35,277 nt of DNA from Ignavibacteriales bacterium (GTDB lineage: Bacteria; Bacteroidota; Ignavibacteria; Ignavibacteriales; Ignavibacteriaceae). Position 1 is the stretch's first letter, and each line of letters starts with the position of its first letter. The translations under genes were made by a program, and so were the position numbers. The stretch spans positions 1 through 35,277 of the forward strand of contig JAGUXE010000108.1 in assembly GCA_020061995.1 (NCBI GenBank), in the 5' to 3' direction. Positions 24,917-32,153 of the stretch are shown here, one piece after another. Below the pieces are notes generated by a model. The model was given only the letters and a program-made list of their open reading frames with translations. It had not been told where the DNA came from and did not search any database.

Positions 24917-27610
24917 CTATTTCAACAGCGTCATTTTATGGTTCTGTATAAACTCATTTACTCTCAAAGAATATATATACATTCCACTCGGTAAATCTTT
25001 TGCATCGAAAGATAAACGGTGATTTCCTCTACTTTTTATCTCATTTACTAATTGAGCAACTTCCTGCCCCAGCATATTATAAACTTTTAATTGAACCAAT
25101 CCTTCTTCTTTCAGTTGATATGAAATATTAGTGATTGGATTAAATGGATTCGGGTAGTTTTGCTCAAGATTGTAGGATGAGACTGAAAATGGAGAATCTC
25201 CTACAGATACCGGAGTAGCTATTTCGGTTTCCCATAAACCGCGACCATAAGTACCGACTCTTAGCTTATTGGGCTGATTGCCATAGAATATTTCCACTTC
25301 AGTAACAACTACATTTGGTAAACCGTTATTAAAGGAAACCCAAGGATTTATACCATCCTTCATATAGACACCTACATCAGTACCAACAAATAATACATTG
25401 CGATCTGTAATGCTTCGTTGATGAACAATACTCATAATCGGAAGGTTTGGCAATCCTAGAGAAATATTCGTCCAGGTTTCTCCCCCGTTCGTTGACTGAA
25501 ACACCTTGAAATTTTCTGTATATCCTCCATAAGTAATCCATAGAGTATTTGGATCAGTGTCTTTAACCGAAACGTATGTTAGTGAATTTGAAGTTGAAAT
25601 AAGTGTAACCGGCGACCAGGCGGTAGCACCACCATTCGTTGTTTTCCATAACTTTGTTCTGTTTGCAGCATAGAGAACATTACTATTAGATGGAGCAATT
25701 GCAAGAGATTGTAATAGGTATACAGAATCTAATACTTGTGAAATAGATGTCCAATTGTTTCCTCTATCGGTAGTCTTCCAAATTTTATCATATCCCCCAT
25801 AAAGAATTGCACTGTTTGCATAATCCATTACATAAGGAGTTACCCAATAACCTGTTGGCTGCCCCCCCGGGATATTTGCTGAAATGTTCGTGGCGAAACT
25901 TGTGCCTCCATTAGTACTTCGTGAAATCTGTCCATTAACATATGTTGCATACATATAATTTGGATTAGTATGGTCAACAATACACTCCATACCGTCACCC
26001 CCTTTTACATCAGACCAAAAACCGGCTTTGTATAATTTTGTACCATTATCCTGCAAACCGGTCAATATAGTCGAAGCGTTTGTTTGAGCCACACCGATTC
26101 TATAAATCTGGTTAATCTCTAATCCGTTCGATAAATCTGTCCAGGACAATCCCCCATTTACTGATTTATAAATACCCCCGTCATTCCCTTCGAAAAGAGT
26201 TCCGTTATTATGAAAAACGAGGGCGTGTTTATCAGCATGAACTACAGGAGCACTGCTTTTATTATAGAATGTACTGCTTGTCCACATGTTATTAATTACC
26301 CAACTGGTGCCTCCATTAGTCGATTTCCATGTATTTACACCACCGATAAAAACTATATTTGCGTCAATGGGAGAAGCTGCAATGGTTAAATCGTACCAAC
26401 CCTGTCCGGTATTTTCTCCAGAACCATCGCTGTAATATCCGAGCATTGATTTTGTTCCATCATCAACACGTGCAAATGATTCACCACTGTTTGTGCTTCT
26501 ATAAACCCCTTTTAATCCACTCATGTTAGAAGAACTTATCATATAAACAATATTTGGATTATTTGCAGATACCGCTAATTCATTTCGGTAACCTCCGGCT
26601 TCAACAATATAGTTTGACCAAGTTTCACCATTATCTGTTGACCTGTTAATTACCGATGAAGCATTCATGTTTAGACTTGACGCAATTATAATATTAGGAT
26701 TGCCCGGTTTAAACTCCATATCTATCCAACGATTTGCAGTTTTAAGACCCCATGTAACACCTGCATCTGTCGTTTTATAAATTCCATTTGAAGTAGCTGC
26801 TAAAAGTATGGAGTTATTAGTCGGGTGAATTAAGAGTCTATAAGTTGACTTCCCATCCTTTGCTAGAAAAGTTAATCCGGTCGTATTCCATGTAGCACCC
26901 CCATCTGTAGATTTTAAAATACCTATACTGTTATTGTCTGCTCTTTGTCCCCCGGCAAGCGACCACATACTTCCACCATTACGATCACCGGTCGCAATAT
27001 ATAAAGTTTTTGAAGTCGCATAATTGCTTGTAACAGCAATATCGCTTACACCAAGTACCAGCTGATTATTATTTAGGATTGTCCATGTATTGCCCCCATC
27101 GGTGGTTTTCCAAATTCCCCCCGAAGGACTTCCAACCCAGAAAGTATTTTCATCTGCAGGATGAAAAGCAATGCAATTTATTCTTCCAAGTCCTGCATAA
27201 CCTCCGGGTGTTGTGTTACTCCCTAAGTTTAGCCAGTTTGCACTGAAAGAGTTTTCTTTATGCAGCGAATTATTTTTATCAAGATATTTTTGGTATTCGT
27301 CTGTGGAGCTTGTTTGTGGGAATTCACCTGTTTCATTATTCACACGACTTTGCCAGAAATACTCCCAGCGTTTATATGATTTCCAGCCGGGGACTTTACT
27401 TTTTTCCCCGTTTTTGAAAACGTAGCCGTTTTCTATATTTTGAGATTTCCAGTATTCATTCATCTTTTCCTGAATTTCAAAAAAAGTTGAATTTTCATCT
27501 ATATCAATTTCATTTATTGCGGTAGTCGGATTGACCTGTGCCGATATAAAAATTGAATTTATTAATAAAATAACTATTAAATAACATTTAGTTAGAAGTA
27601 CTCGATTCAT
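24917..27610 (-). CDS. secreted beta-propeller (BNR/Asp-box) protein with T9SS type A sorting domain
   Basis: The 897-residue product has a signal peptide (residues 1-25, ending FISAQ). A linker around 66-98 carries KVPGWKSYKRWEYFWQSRVN, a segment seen in Bacteroidota BNR proteins. From about 130 to 795 there are at least eleven Asp-box-like repeats of the S/T-x-D/N-x-G-x-T/S-W type, at about 169, 234, 280, 324, 372, 430, 483, 565, 613, 657 and 706, implying one or two large propellers like sortilin or GH74 proteins. The last 85 residues (QNYPNPFNPITNISY, VYNMLGQEV, LPSGMYIYSLRV, ending KMTLLK) are a type A sorting domain for export and surface attachment by type IX secretion. No catalytic residues can be assigned. 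ATG with AGGGG upstream; single gene with its own terminator. Confidence 0.9.
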   Translation of the reverse strand: MNRVLLTKCYLIVILLINSIFISAQVNPTTAINEIDIDENSTFFEIQEKMNEYWKSQNIENGYVFKNGEKSKVPGWKSYKRWEYFWQSRVNNETGEFPQTSSTDEYQKYLDKNNSLHKENSFSANWLNLGSNTTPGGYAGLGRINCIAFHPADENTFWVGSPSGGIWKTTDGGNTWTILNNNQLVLGVSDIAVTSNYATSKTLYIATGDRNGGSMWSLAGGQRADNNSIGILKSTDGGATWNTTGLTFLAKDGKSTYRLLIHPTNNSILLAATSNGIYKTTDAGVTWGLKTANRWIDMEFKPGNPNIIIASSLNMNASSVINRSTDNGETWSNYIVEAGGYRNELAVSANNPNIVYMISSSNMSGLKGVYRSTNSGESFARVDDGTKSMLGYYSDGSGENTGQGWYDLTIAASPIDANIVFIGGVNTWKSTNGGTSWVINNMWTSSTFYNKSSAPVVHADKHALVFHNNGTLFEGNDGGIYKSVNGGLSWTDLSNGLEINQIYRIGVAQTNASTILTGLQDNGTKLYKAGFWSDVKGGDGMECIVDHTNPNYMYATYVNGQISRSTNGGTSFATNISANIPGGQPTGYWVTPYVMDYANSAILYGGYDKIWKTTDRGNNWTSISQVLDSVYLLQSLAIAPSNSNVLYAANRTKLWKTTNGGATAWSPVTLISTSNSLTYVSVKDTDPNTLWITYGGYTENFKVFQSTNGGETWTNISLGLPNLPIMSIVHQRSITDRNVLFVGTDVGVYMKDGINPWVSFNNGLPNVVVTEVEIFYGNQPNKLRVGTYGRGLWETEIATPVSVGDSPFSVSSYNLEQNYPNPFNPITNISYQLKEEGLVQLKVYNMLGQEVAQLVNEIKSRGNHRLSFDAKDLPSGMYIYSLRVNEFIQNHKMTLLK

Positions 27611-28174
27611 TTCATCCCCTGAAATTTTAAGAAAGTATTTTACATAATGGCGAGTAAAATAAAATTACCCTATTAAAAATAGCTAAAATAAAATTCTCAC
27701 CAAGTGTAATATCCGATATTTGTAAAAAAATAAAGTCTCATTATTTTCTATGGGGAGTGAGAGTATAACCATCAATAAAGTGTAAGAATGTTGATAAAAT
27801 TATTCTTCTTGTTGACAATCGTCAGACGAATTCGGTGGCGGCAAGGATATTTATATCTAAATGATTTTTTCAAGTCCTATCTAAGTACCAAAATTTATTT
27901 TTTTGTGGAGCTTAGAATAGGCGATTCCATAATCCCTCAAAAATCATCCATAATTCCACCTCAGACCGAAGAAGAATGATTTTTTATTCGCAATAAATTC
28001 GAGTTCCCTCTCAAGTATCATATCTTTTAATTAAGCAAGCTCACCCAAATGAAGTAGTTCCTTTTTCATCCCTTTAGCCGATTGAACACTACTCAATTGC
28101 TTCATAACATAATATTGTAATTAGAAAACTATTACGAAAATATTTTTAACAAACAATTATGGAGAAGTTATCAA
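27611..28174. other. intergenic region between divergent genes, no convincing gene
   Basis: This 564-nt A/T-rich stretch separates the minus-strand propeller gene from the plus-strand stress cassette and should hold both promoters. On the minus side AAAATAAAATT occurs twice near 27655-27695. On the plus side TTGAAC-17-TAACAT near 28084-28112 is a weak sigma70 candidate; no TAnnTTTG box was found on either strand. GGAG precedes the ATG at 28175. A 63-codon frame at 27788-27979 has no ribosome binding site or recognisable product. Confidence 0.5.
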
Positions 28175-28360
28175 ATGAATAAGCTGAAAATCAAAGGGAA
28201 CTGGAATGAAACAGCAGGGAAACTCAAACAACAATACGCAATTCTAACTGATGATGATTTACTTTTGGCAAAAGGTAAAGAAGAAGAATTATGGGGAAGA
28301 TTGCAGACTAAACTTGGAAAAACCAAAGAACAATTGATGAAAATAATTTCGAAATTTTAA
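28175..28360 (+). CDS. CsbD-like stress protein
   Basis: The 61-residue product matches the small CsbD family: [20 protein letters not shown] at the start, then [19 protein letters not shown] and [12 protein letters not shown]. It is hydrophilic and probably helical with no signal peptide. Family members are strongly induced by general stress (sigmaB in Bacillus), but the molecular function is unknown. ATG with GGAG upstream. It is the first gene of the cassette; bacterioferritin follows after 12 nt, suggesting co-expression. Confidence 0.88.
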   Translation: MNKLKIKGNWNETAGKLKQQYAILTDDDLLLAKGKEEELWGRLQTKLGKTKEQLMKIISKF

Positions 28361-28372
28361 AGGAGATAGAAG

Positions 28373-28852
28373 ATGAAAGGTAATACAGAATTACTCACAA
28401 CTCTTAATCAGCGCTTAGCGGATGAACTTACTGCAATTAACCAATATATGGTACATTCTGAAATGTGTGAAAACTGGGGTTACAATAAACTTCACATTGC
28501 CATCAGAAAACAGGCAATGGATGAAATGCACCATGCCGAGTGGCTTATCGAGCGAATCATTTTTTTAGATGGTGCACCATCGGTATCCAAACTTAATTCT
28601 ATAAAAATTGGTAAAACTGTTCCGGAAATGATCAGTAATGACAATAAAGATGAACATGATGCTGTACGCACTTATAATGACGCAATCAAACTTGCCCGTG
28701 AAGTTGGTGATCAAGGCACTGTTGATCTGCTGACAAAGATACTTAAAATGGAAGAAGCCCACGTTGATTGGGCAGAAATTCAAAATGAACAGATTAAGCA
28801 AATGGGATTAGAGAATTATTTAACTACCCAATCCGGAAATGTTACAAGTTGA
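28373..28852 (+). CDS. bfr: bacterioferritin
   Basis: The 159-residue four-helix ferritin oxidises Fe(II) and stores it as a mineral core in a 24-subunit shell. All canonical ferroxidase ligands are present at the classical numbers: E18, E51, H54, E94, E127 and H130, with Y25 nearby. M52, the heme axial ligand at the dimer interface, is also present, so a true heme-binding Bfr is likely rather than a plain ferritin. The C-terminus is short and polar. The start ATG follows AAGGAGATAGAAG, a strong ribosome binding site. Neighbours are the CsbD-like gene and a flavin reductase, which may supply electrons for iron release. Confidence 0.95.
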   Translation: MKGNTELLTTLNQRLADELTAINQYMVHSEMCENWGYNKLHIAIRKQAMDEMHHAEWLIERIIFLDGAPSVSKLNSIKIGKTVPEMISNDNKDEHDAVRTYNDAIKLAREVGDQGTVDLLTKILKMEEAHVDWAEIQNEQIKQMGLENYLTTQSGNVTS

Positions 28853-28880
28853 TTTTATTAAGGAGTAAAAAAATCTTTTT

Positions 28881-29555
28881 ATGCAGAAACAACATACCAT
28901 AAAAATAAAATCAATTAAACACATCACACATGATGTGTTACAAATTGTCACAGAAAAACCTCAAGAATACAATTTCACTCCCGGGCAAGCCACGGAGGTT
29001 GCAATAAATAAAAATGGTTGGAAGGATAAAAAAAGAGCATTTACTTTTACCTCTCTTCCAATCGAAGATTACCTTGAATTTACAATCAAAACATATCCTT
29101 CGCACAAAAGCGTCACCAACGAACTTCTGTTACTTAAAACAAATGATGAGTTGATTCTTCACGAGGTCTTTGGTGCAATCAGCTACAAAAACGAGGGTGT
29201 TTTTATTGCCGGAGGTGCAGGAGTTACTCCTTTTATTTCCATCTTCAGATATCTTCAATCAAAAGAAGAAATGGGTAATAACAAACTCATCTTTGCCAAC
29301 AAAACAAAAGCAGACATCATTCTTGAGCGGGAGTTAAAAAGAATATTAGGACAGAATTTCATCAACATATTATCTGATGAAAAAGTAGATGGATATGCTC
29401 ATGGGCAAATCACAGAAGATTTTCTAAAGCCTCACATTAACAGCAACATAAAGAATGTTTATGTCTGCGGACCACCGCCAATGATGGAAGCAATTGAGCA
29501 GCAATTGAAAAAGTTAAAAATAGACGAGAAATATATAGTCAAAGAAGAATTTTAG
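28881..29555 (+). CDS. FNR-family FAD/NAD(P)-binding oxidoreductase
   Basis: The 224-residue product is a stand-alone ferredoxin-reductase-type module. FTPGQ (32-36) and RAFTFTS (52-58) form the FAD-binding barrel, with RxFT replacing the common RxYS. GGAGVTPF (111-118) is the NAD(P) pyrophosphate loop, CGPPPMM (196-202) the substrate-side motif, and it ends in an aromatic residue (KEEF). There is no 2Fe-2S domain, so it must pass electrons to a separate partner. AGGAG lies 15 nt before the ATG, longer than ideal, and no closer start exists. Placed 28 nt after bfr, it could reduce bacterioferritin directly or through a carrier; that link is inference. Confidence 0.88.
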   Translation: MQKQHTIKIKSIKHITHDVLQIVTEKPQEYNFTPGQATEVAINKNGWKDKKRAFTFTSLPIEDYLEFTIKTYPSHKSVTNELLLLKTNDELILHEVFGAISYKNEGVFIAGGAGVTPFISIFRYLQSKEEMGNNKLIFANKTKADIILERELKRILGQNFINILSDEKVDGYAHGQITEDFLKPHINSNIKNVYVCGPPPMMEAIEQQLKKLKIDEKYIVKEEF

Positions 29556-29619
29556 ATTATGAGGATACAGTTATCAAAAATCATTTAAAAATCTAACGAA
29601 GATAGAAAGAGAGAATATT

Positions 29620-29814
29620 ATGAATATGAAAAGAATATTTGGCGGCTTACTCACCGTCCTCGGAATAGCCGGACTTATATATGCTGCCGTACTATTTGTA
29701 AATAACTCAGGTGGAGCAAGCAGCATAAGAGCGTTGATAATTTACGGAATAATCGGAATTATATTCTTCGTTGCCGGCATTGGGTTAATACGCACAACAA
29801 AAGATGAAGCATAA
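29620..29814 (+). CDS. small two-helix membrane protein of unknown function
   Basis: The 64-residue product has two hydrophobic segments (about 6-27 and 38-58) joined by the polar loop NNSGGASSIRAL, and ends with a charged tail RTTKDEA, fitting a hairpin in the inner membrane. Similar short proteins are, from memory, common near stress genes in Bacteroidota, but I cannot give a function. ATG with GAGAG upstream. It lies between the reductase and the first hydrolase on the same strand. Confidence 0.75.
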   Translation: MNMKRIFGGLLTVLGIAGLIYAAVLFVNNSGGASSIRALIIYGIIGIIFFVAGIGLIRTTKDEA

Positions 29815-29872
29815 TAGACGAGACAGATAGTCGTTCAAAATTTAATTATACGAAAATGGAGAGAACAATACT

Positions 29873-30691
29873 ATGCGCAATTTAGGAAACGAAATAAAGA
29901 AGACTGTGAACAATCTCACTGTAAGTTACTACGATGAAGGACCAGAGAAAGCTCCTGCTATTATACTTATTCATGGTTTTCCTTTTAATAAATCCACATG
30001 GGGAAAACAGATTGATGCACTAAAGATAAATTACCGTGTGATTGCGTATGACGTTCGCGGGCATGGAAACTCCGATGCCGGAGAAGAGGATTTCTCAATT
30101 AATCTTTTTGTTAAGGACTTGCTCAATTTCATGGATGCACTGAATATTGATAAAACAATATTGTGTGGTTTATCCATGGGAGGATACATTGCATTAAATG
30201 CTATTGAGAACTACCCGGAACGTTTTGATGCGCTTGTATTGAGTGATACCAATTGCACAGCCGATACGCCCGAAGCAAAACAAAAACGATTGAAAACAAT
30301 TGAAAGCATTAGGAACTTAGGTGTGGAAAAGTTTGCCGATGAAAGTATAAAAAATCTTTTTGCTCCCGAATCATTCGCAACTAAAGAAACTGAAATTGCT
30401 TCTGTTAGAGCGATGATCGTGTCTACCTCAAAACAATCGCTTTATAAAACCTTACGAGCTTTTTACGAACGTAAAGAAACTTGCAGCAAACTGCAAAATA
30501 TAAATGTACCGGTGCTTATTATGGTGGGAAAAGATGATAAGATCACACCTCCTGACGCAGCAGAGTTTATACATGAAAAAATTAAAGGTTCGATACTAAA
30601 GATTATAGAACATGCAGCTCATTTAAGTAATATTGAAAATCCTGGCGAATTCAATAAACAACTTGTGGAGTTTGTTGCAGCATCTACTTAA
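29873..30691 (+). CDS. alpha/beta hydrolase
   Basis: The 272-residue cytoplasmic protein has the full alpha/beta-hydrolase core: oxyanion-hole motif HGFPF (34-38), DVRGHGNSD after strand 4, nucleophile elbow GLSMGG with S101, acid D222 in VGKDDKITPP, and H250 in EHAAHLSNIENP. The pattern resembles 3-oxoadipate enol-lactonase and related carboxylesterases, but no pathway genes for aromatic degradation are nearby, so the substrate is open. ATG with GGAGAG upstream. It is only distantly similar to the hydrolase that follows, so they are not a recent tandem duplication. Confidence 0.9.
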   Translation: MRNLGNEIKKTVNNLTVSYYDEGPEKAPAIILIHGFPFNKSTWGKQIDALKINYRVIAYDVRGHGNSDAGEEDFSINLFVKDLLNFMDALNIDKTILCGLSMGGYIALNAIENYPERFDALVLSDTNCTADTPEAKQKRLKTIESIRNLGVEKFADESIKNLFAPESFATKETEIASVRAMIVSTSKQSLYKTLRAFYERKETCSKLQNINVPVLIMVGKDDKITPPDAAEFIHEKIKGSILKIIEHAAHLSNIENPGEFNKQLVEFVAAST

Positions 30692-30757
30692 ATGCAATTT
30701 CACCTGATCGCAGCCGAACATCAATTGGGACCTAATACTGTGCTGAAACAAGAATAA
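30692..30757 (+). other. 21-codon frame between the two hydrolases, possible gene remnant
   Basis: The frame starts with an ATG directly after the hydrolase stop (TAA then ATG) and encodes MQFHLIAAEHQLGPNTVLKQ plus one residue. It has no ribosome binding site of its own but could be translated by reinitiation. Composition is less A/T-rich than the flanks, so it may be a fragment of a lost gene. I recognise no family. Confidence 0.2.
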
Positions 30758-30786
30758 TTTACTATCTAAAACTAAAGGAATGTAAA

Positions 30787-31638
30787 ATGAAAAAACCCCT
30801 TAATGAAATAATACCTGCACTTGCCAGAGCGGAATATATAGAAGTTGAACCCAATGTGCGTCTTCATATAACAGATGCGGGTGAAGGAAGAACTATTGTG
30901 CTAATACACGGTTGGCCGTTAAGTGATGAAATGTATGAATACCAATACCAAGAACTTATAAATAACAACTTTCGTGTAATTGGTATAACACTAAGAGGTT
31001 TTGGTAAATCTGATAAACCTTACGGCAAATATGATTATGGTATACATGCATCGGATATAAAAAATGTTTTAGAGCAGCTTATAATAAAAGACGCGGTTCT
31101 CGTTGGCTTTTCCATGGGGGGAGCTATTGCGATTAGTTTTGTATCAACTTACGATGGTGCTCATGTTTCTAAACTGGTTTTGTGCGGAGCAGCAGCACCG
31201 ATTTGGACACAACGCAAAGATTTTAAATACAATCTTCCGCAGAGTGCTGTTGATGACTTAATTAAATTAAATTATAAGGACAGACCTAAACTTTTATCTG
31301 ATTTCGCAAAGATATTCTCCGCCTCGGAAACCGCACTGAATGAAGGAATAGGTAGTTGGTTAAATGGAATTTGTTTAAGCGCTTCTTCTTATGCAACGGC
31401 TCAATGTTTAATCGCTCTACGCGATACTGACCTGAGAAGTGATCTCATAAAAATAAAAATTCCGACAGTAATTATGCACGGCACGAAAGACAAAATATGT
31501 TCCTTTGAGTTGGCTGAACAGATGAAAGCCGGAATCTCAAAATCACGCATCATTGCTTTTGAAGATAGCGGTCATAGCATGTTTCTTGAGGAAACTCAAA
31601 AGTTTAATGAAGAGCTGATAAAATTTGCTCGGAAATAA
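30787..31638 (+). CDS. alpha/beta hydrolase, haloperoxidase/esterase-like
   Basis: The 283-residue protein has HGWPLSDEMY (41-50) as oxyanion motif, TLRGFGKSDKP (69-78), nucleophile elbow GFSMGG with S109, acid D235 in HGTKDKICS, and H263 in DSGHSMFLEE. This HGWPxS / RGFGxSD pattern is that of cofactor-free haloperoxidases and related esterases; the peroxidase activity of that family is usually a side reaction, so the physiological substrate is unknown. No signal peptide. AAAGGA lies seven bases before the ATG. It is the last gene of the cassette and is followed by a strong terminator. Confidence 0.9.
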   Translation: MKKPLNEIIPALARAEYIEVEPNVRLHITDAGEGRTIVLIHGWPLSDEMYEYQYQELINNNFRVIGITLRGFGKSDKPYGKYDYGIHASDIKNVLEQLIIKDAVLVGFSMGGAIAISFVSTYDGAHVSKLVLCGAAAPIWTQRKDFKYNLPQSAVDDLIKLNYKDRPKLLSDFAKIFSASETALNEGIGSWLNGICLSASSYATAQCLIALRDTDLRSDLIKIKIPTVIMHGTKDKICSFELAEQMKAGISKSRIIAFEDSGHSMFLEETQKFNEELIKFARK

Positions 31639-31671
31639 GAGTTACGAAAACTAATTTAATACTGTCTTCAT

Positions 31672-31697
31672 AAAAGACCCACTTTTGGGTCTTTTTT
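31672..31697 (+). terminator. intrinsic terminator closing the stress cassette
   Basis: AAAAGACCC pairs with GGGTCTTTT around a 6-base loop, and the T-run continues to six T. It lies 33 nt past the stop of the second hydrolase, on the correct strand, and is the clearest terminator in the window. Confidence 0.88.
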
Positions 31698-32153
31698 CAC
31701 CGAATATTTATTCCCCCGATTTTCATTTTTTCAACCTACCTGAAGTTCCCAAAAATCAATTCTATTGTTTTAATATCTATCTATAATAAATAATCATAAC
31801 CAATAAAAAGGTTACGATTCTGAATATATGTTTTTTCCTTAATGTTTGAATATTTTTTTTCAAAAAGTATAATGAAACTCTGTTCAAGCTAAAATTTATT
31901 TTGTACTATTTTTCCCTCCTTGAAAAAATTGTGATTTTAGTTGAATGAATGAAAATGGCTTTTAAAATAGGTTATCCGTAAGTTTGCTTGAGAGTATTAT
32001 CCCTTCTAAATATAAAAAAAAGACGAGTATACCAAAATTGAAAGTAAGGTACTTTGAATAAAATGAAAAACGAAATATTGACAAGACAAATTATAAAACC
32101 TTTTTTTCCAAGTACACCAACAAATTCATCTTTTATATAATATCTAAAAACTA
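31698..32153. other. A/T-rich intergenic region with an inverted repeat
   Basis: This 456-nt stretch lies between the cassette terminator and the large GHKL gene and shows no frame with a recognisable product. It holds an inverted repeat at 31792-31819 (AATCATAACC / GGTTACGATT, loop 8). TTGACA occurs at about 32077 but lacks a -10 box at proper spacing; TATAAT occurs at about 32138, too close to the ATG for a usual leader and without a good -35. The promoter of the GHKL gene remains unassigned. Confidence 0.5.
31792..31819. repeat. 10-bp inverted repeat upstream of the GHKL gene
   Basis: AATCATAACC and GGTTACGATT are inverted copies with one mismatch, spaced by 8 bases. No T-run follows on either strand, so it does not look like a terminator; it could be a protein-binding site or a chance fold in A/T-rich DNA. 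Confidence 0.35.

Noticed and set aside
24728..24994. 88-codon plus-strand frame
   Set aside because: It crosses the hairpin terminator and overlaps the end of the T9SS gene antisense; no ribosome binding site or recognisable domain.
27788..27979. 63-codon plus-strand frame in the intergenic region
   Set aside because: No ribosome binding site, odd composition and no family recognised; more likely chance in A/T-rich DNA.
29873..31638. tandem duplication of alpha/beta hydrolases
   Set aside because: The two proteins share the fold and triad order but differ through most of their sequence and in oxyanion and cap regions; not a recent duplication.
32077..32082. TTGACA upstream of the GHKL gene as a -35 box
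   Set aside because: The sequence 17 bases downstream is TTTTTT, not a -10 box; no supported promoter.
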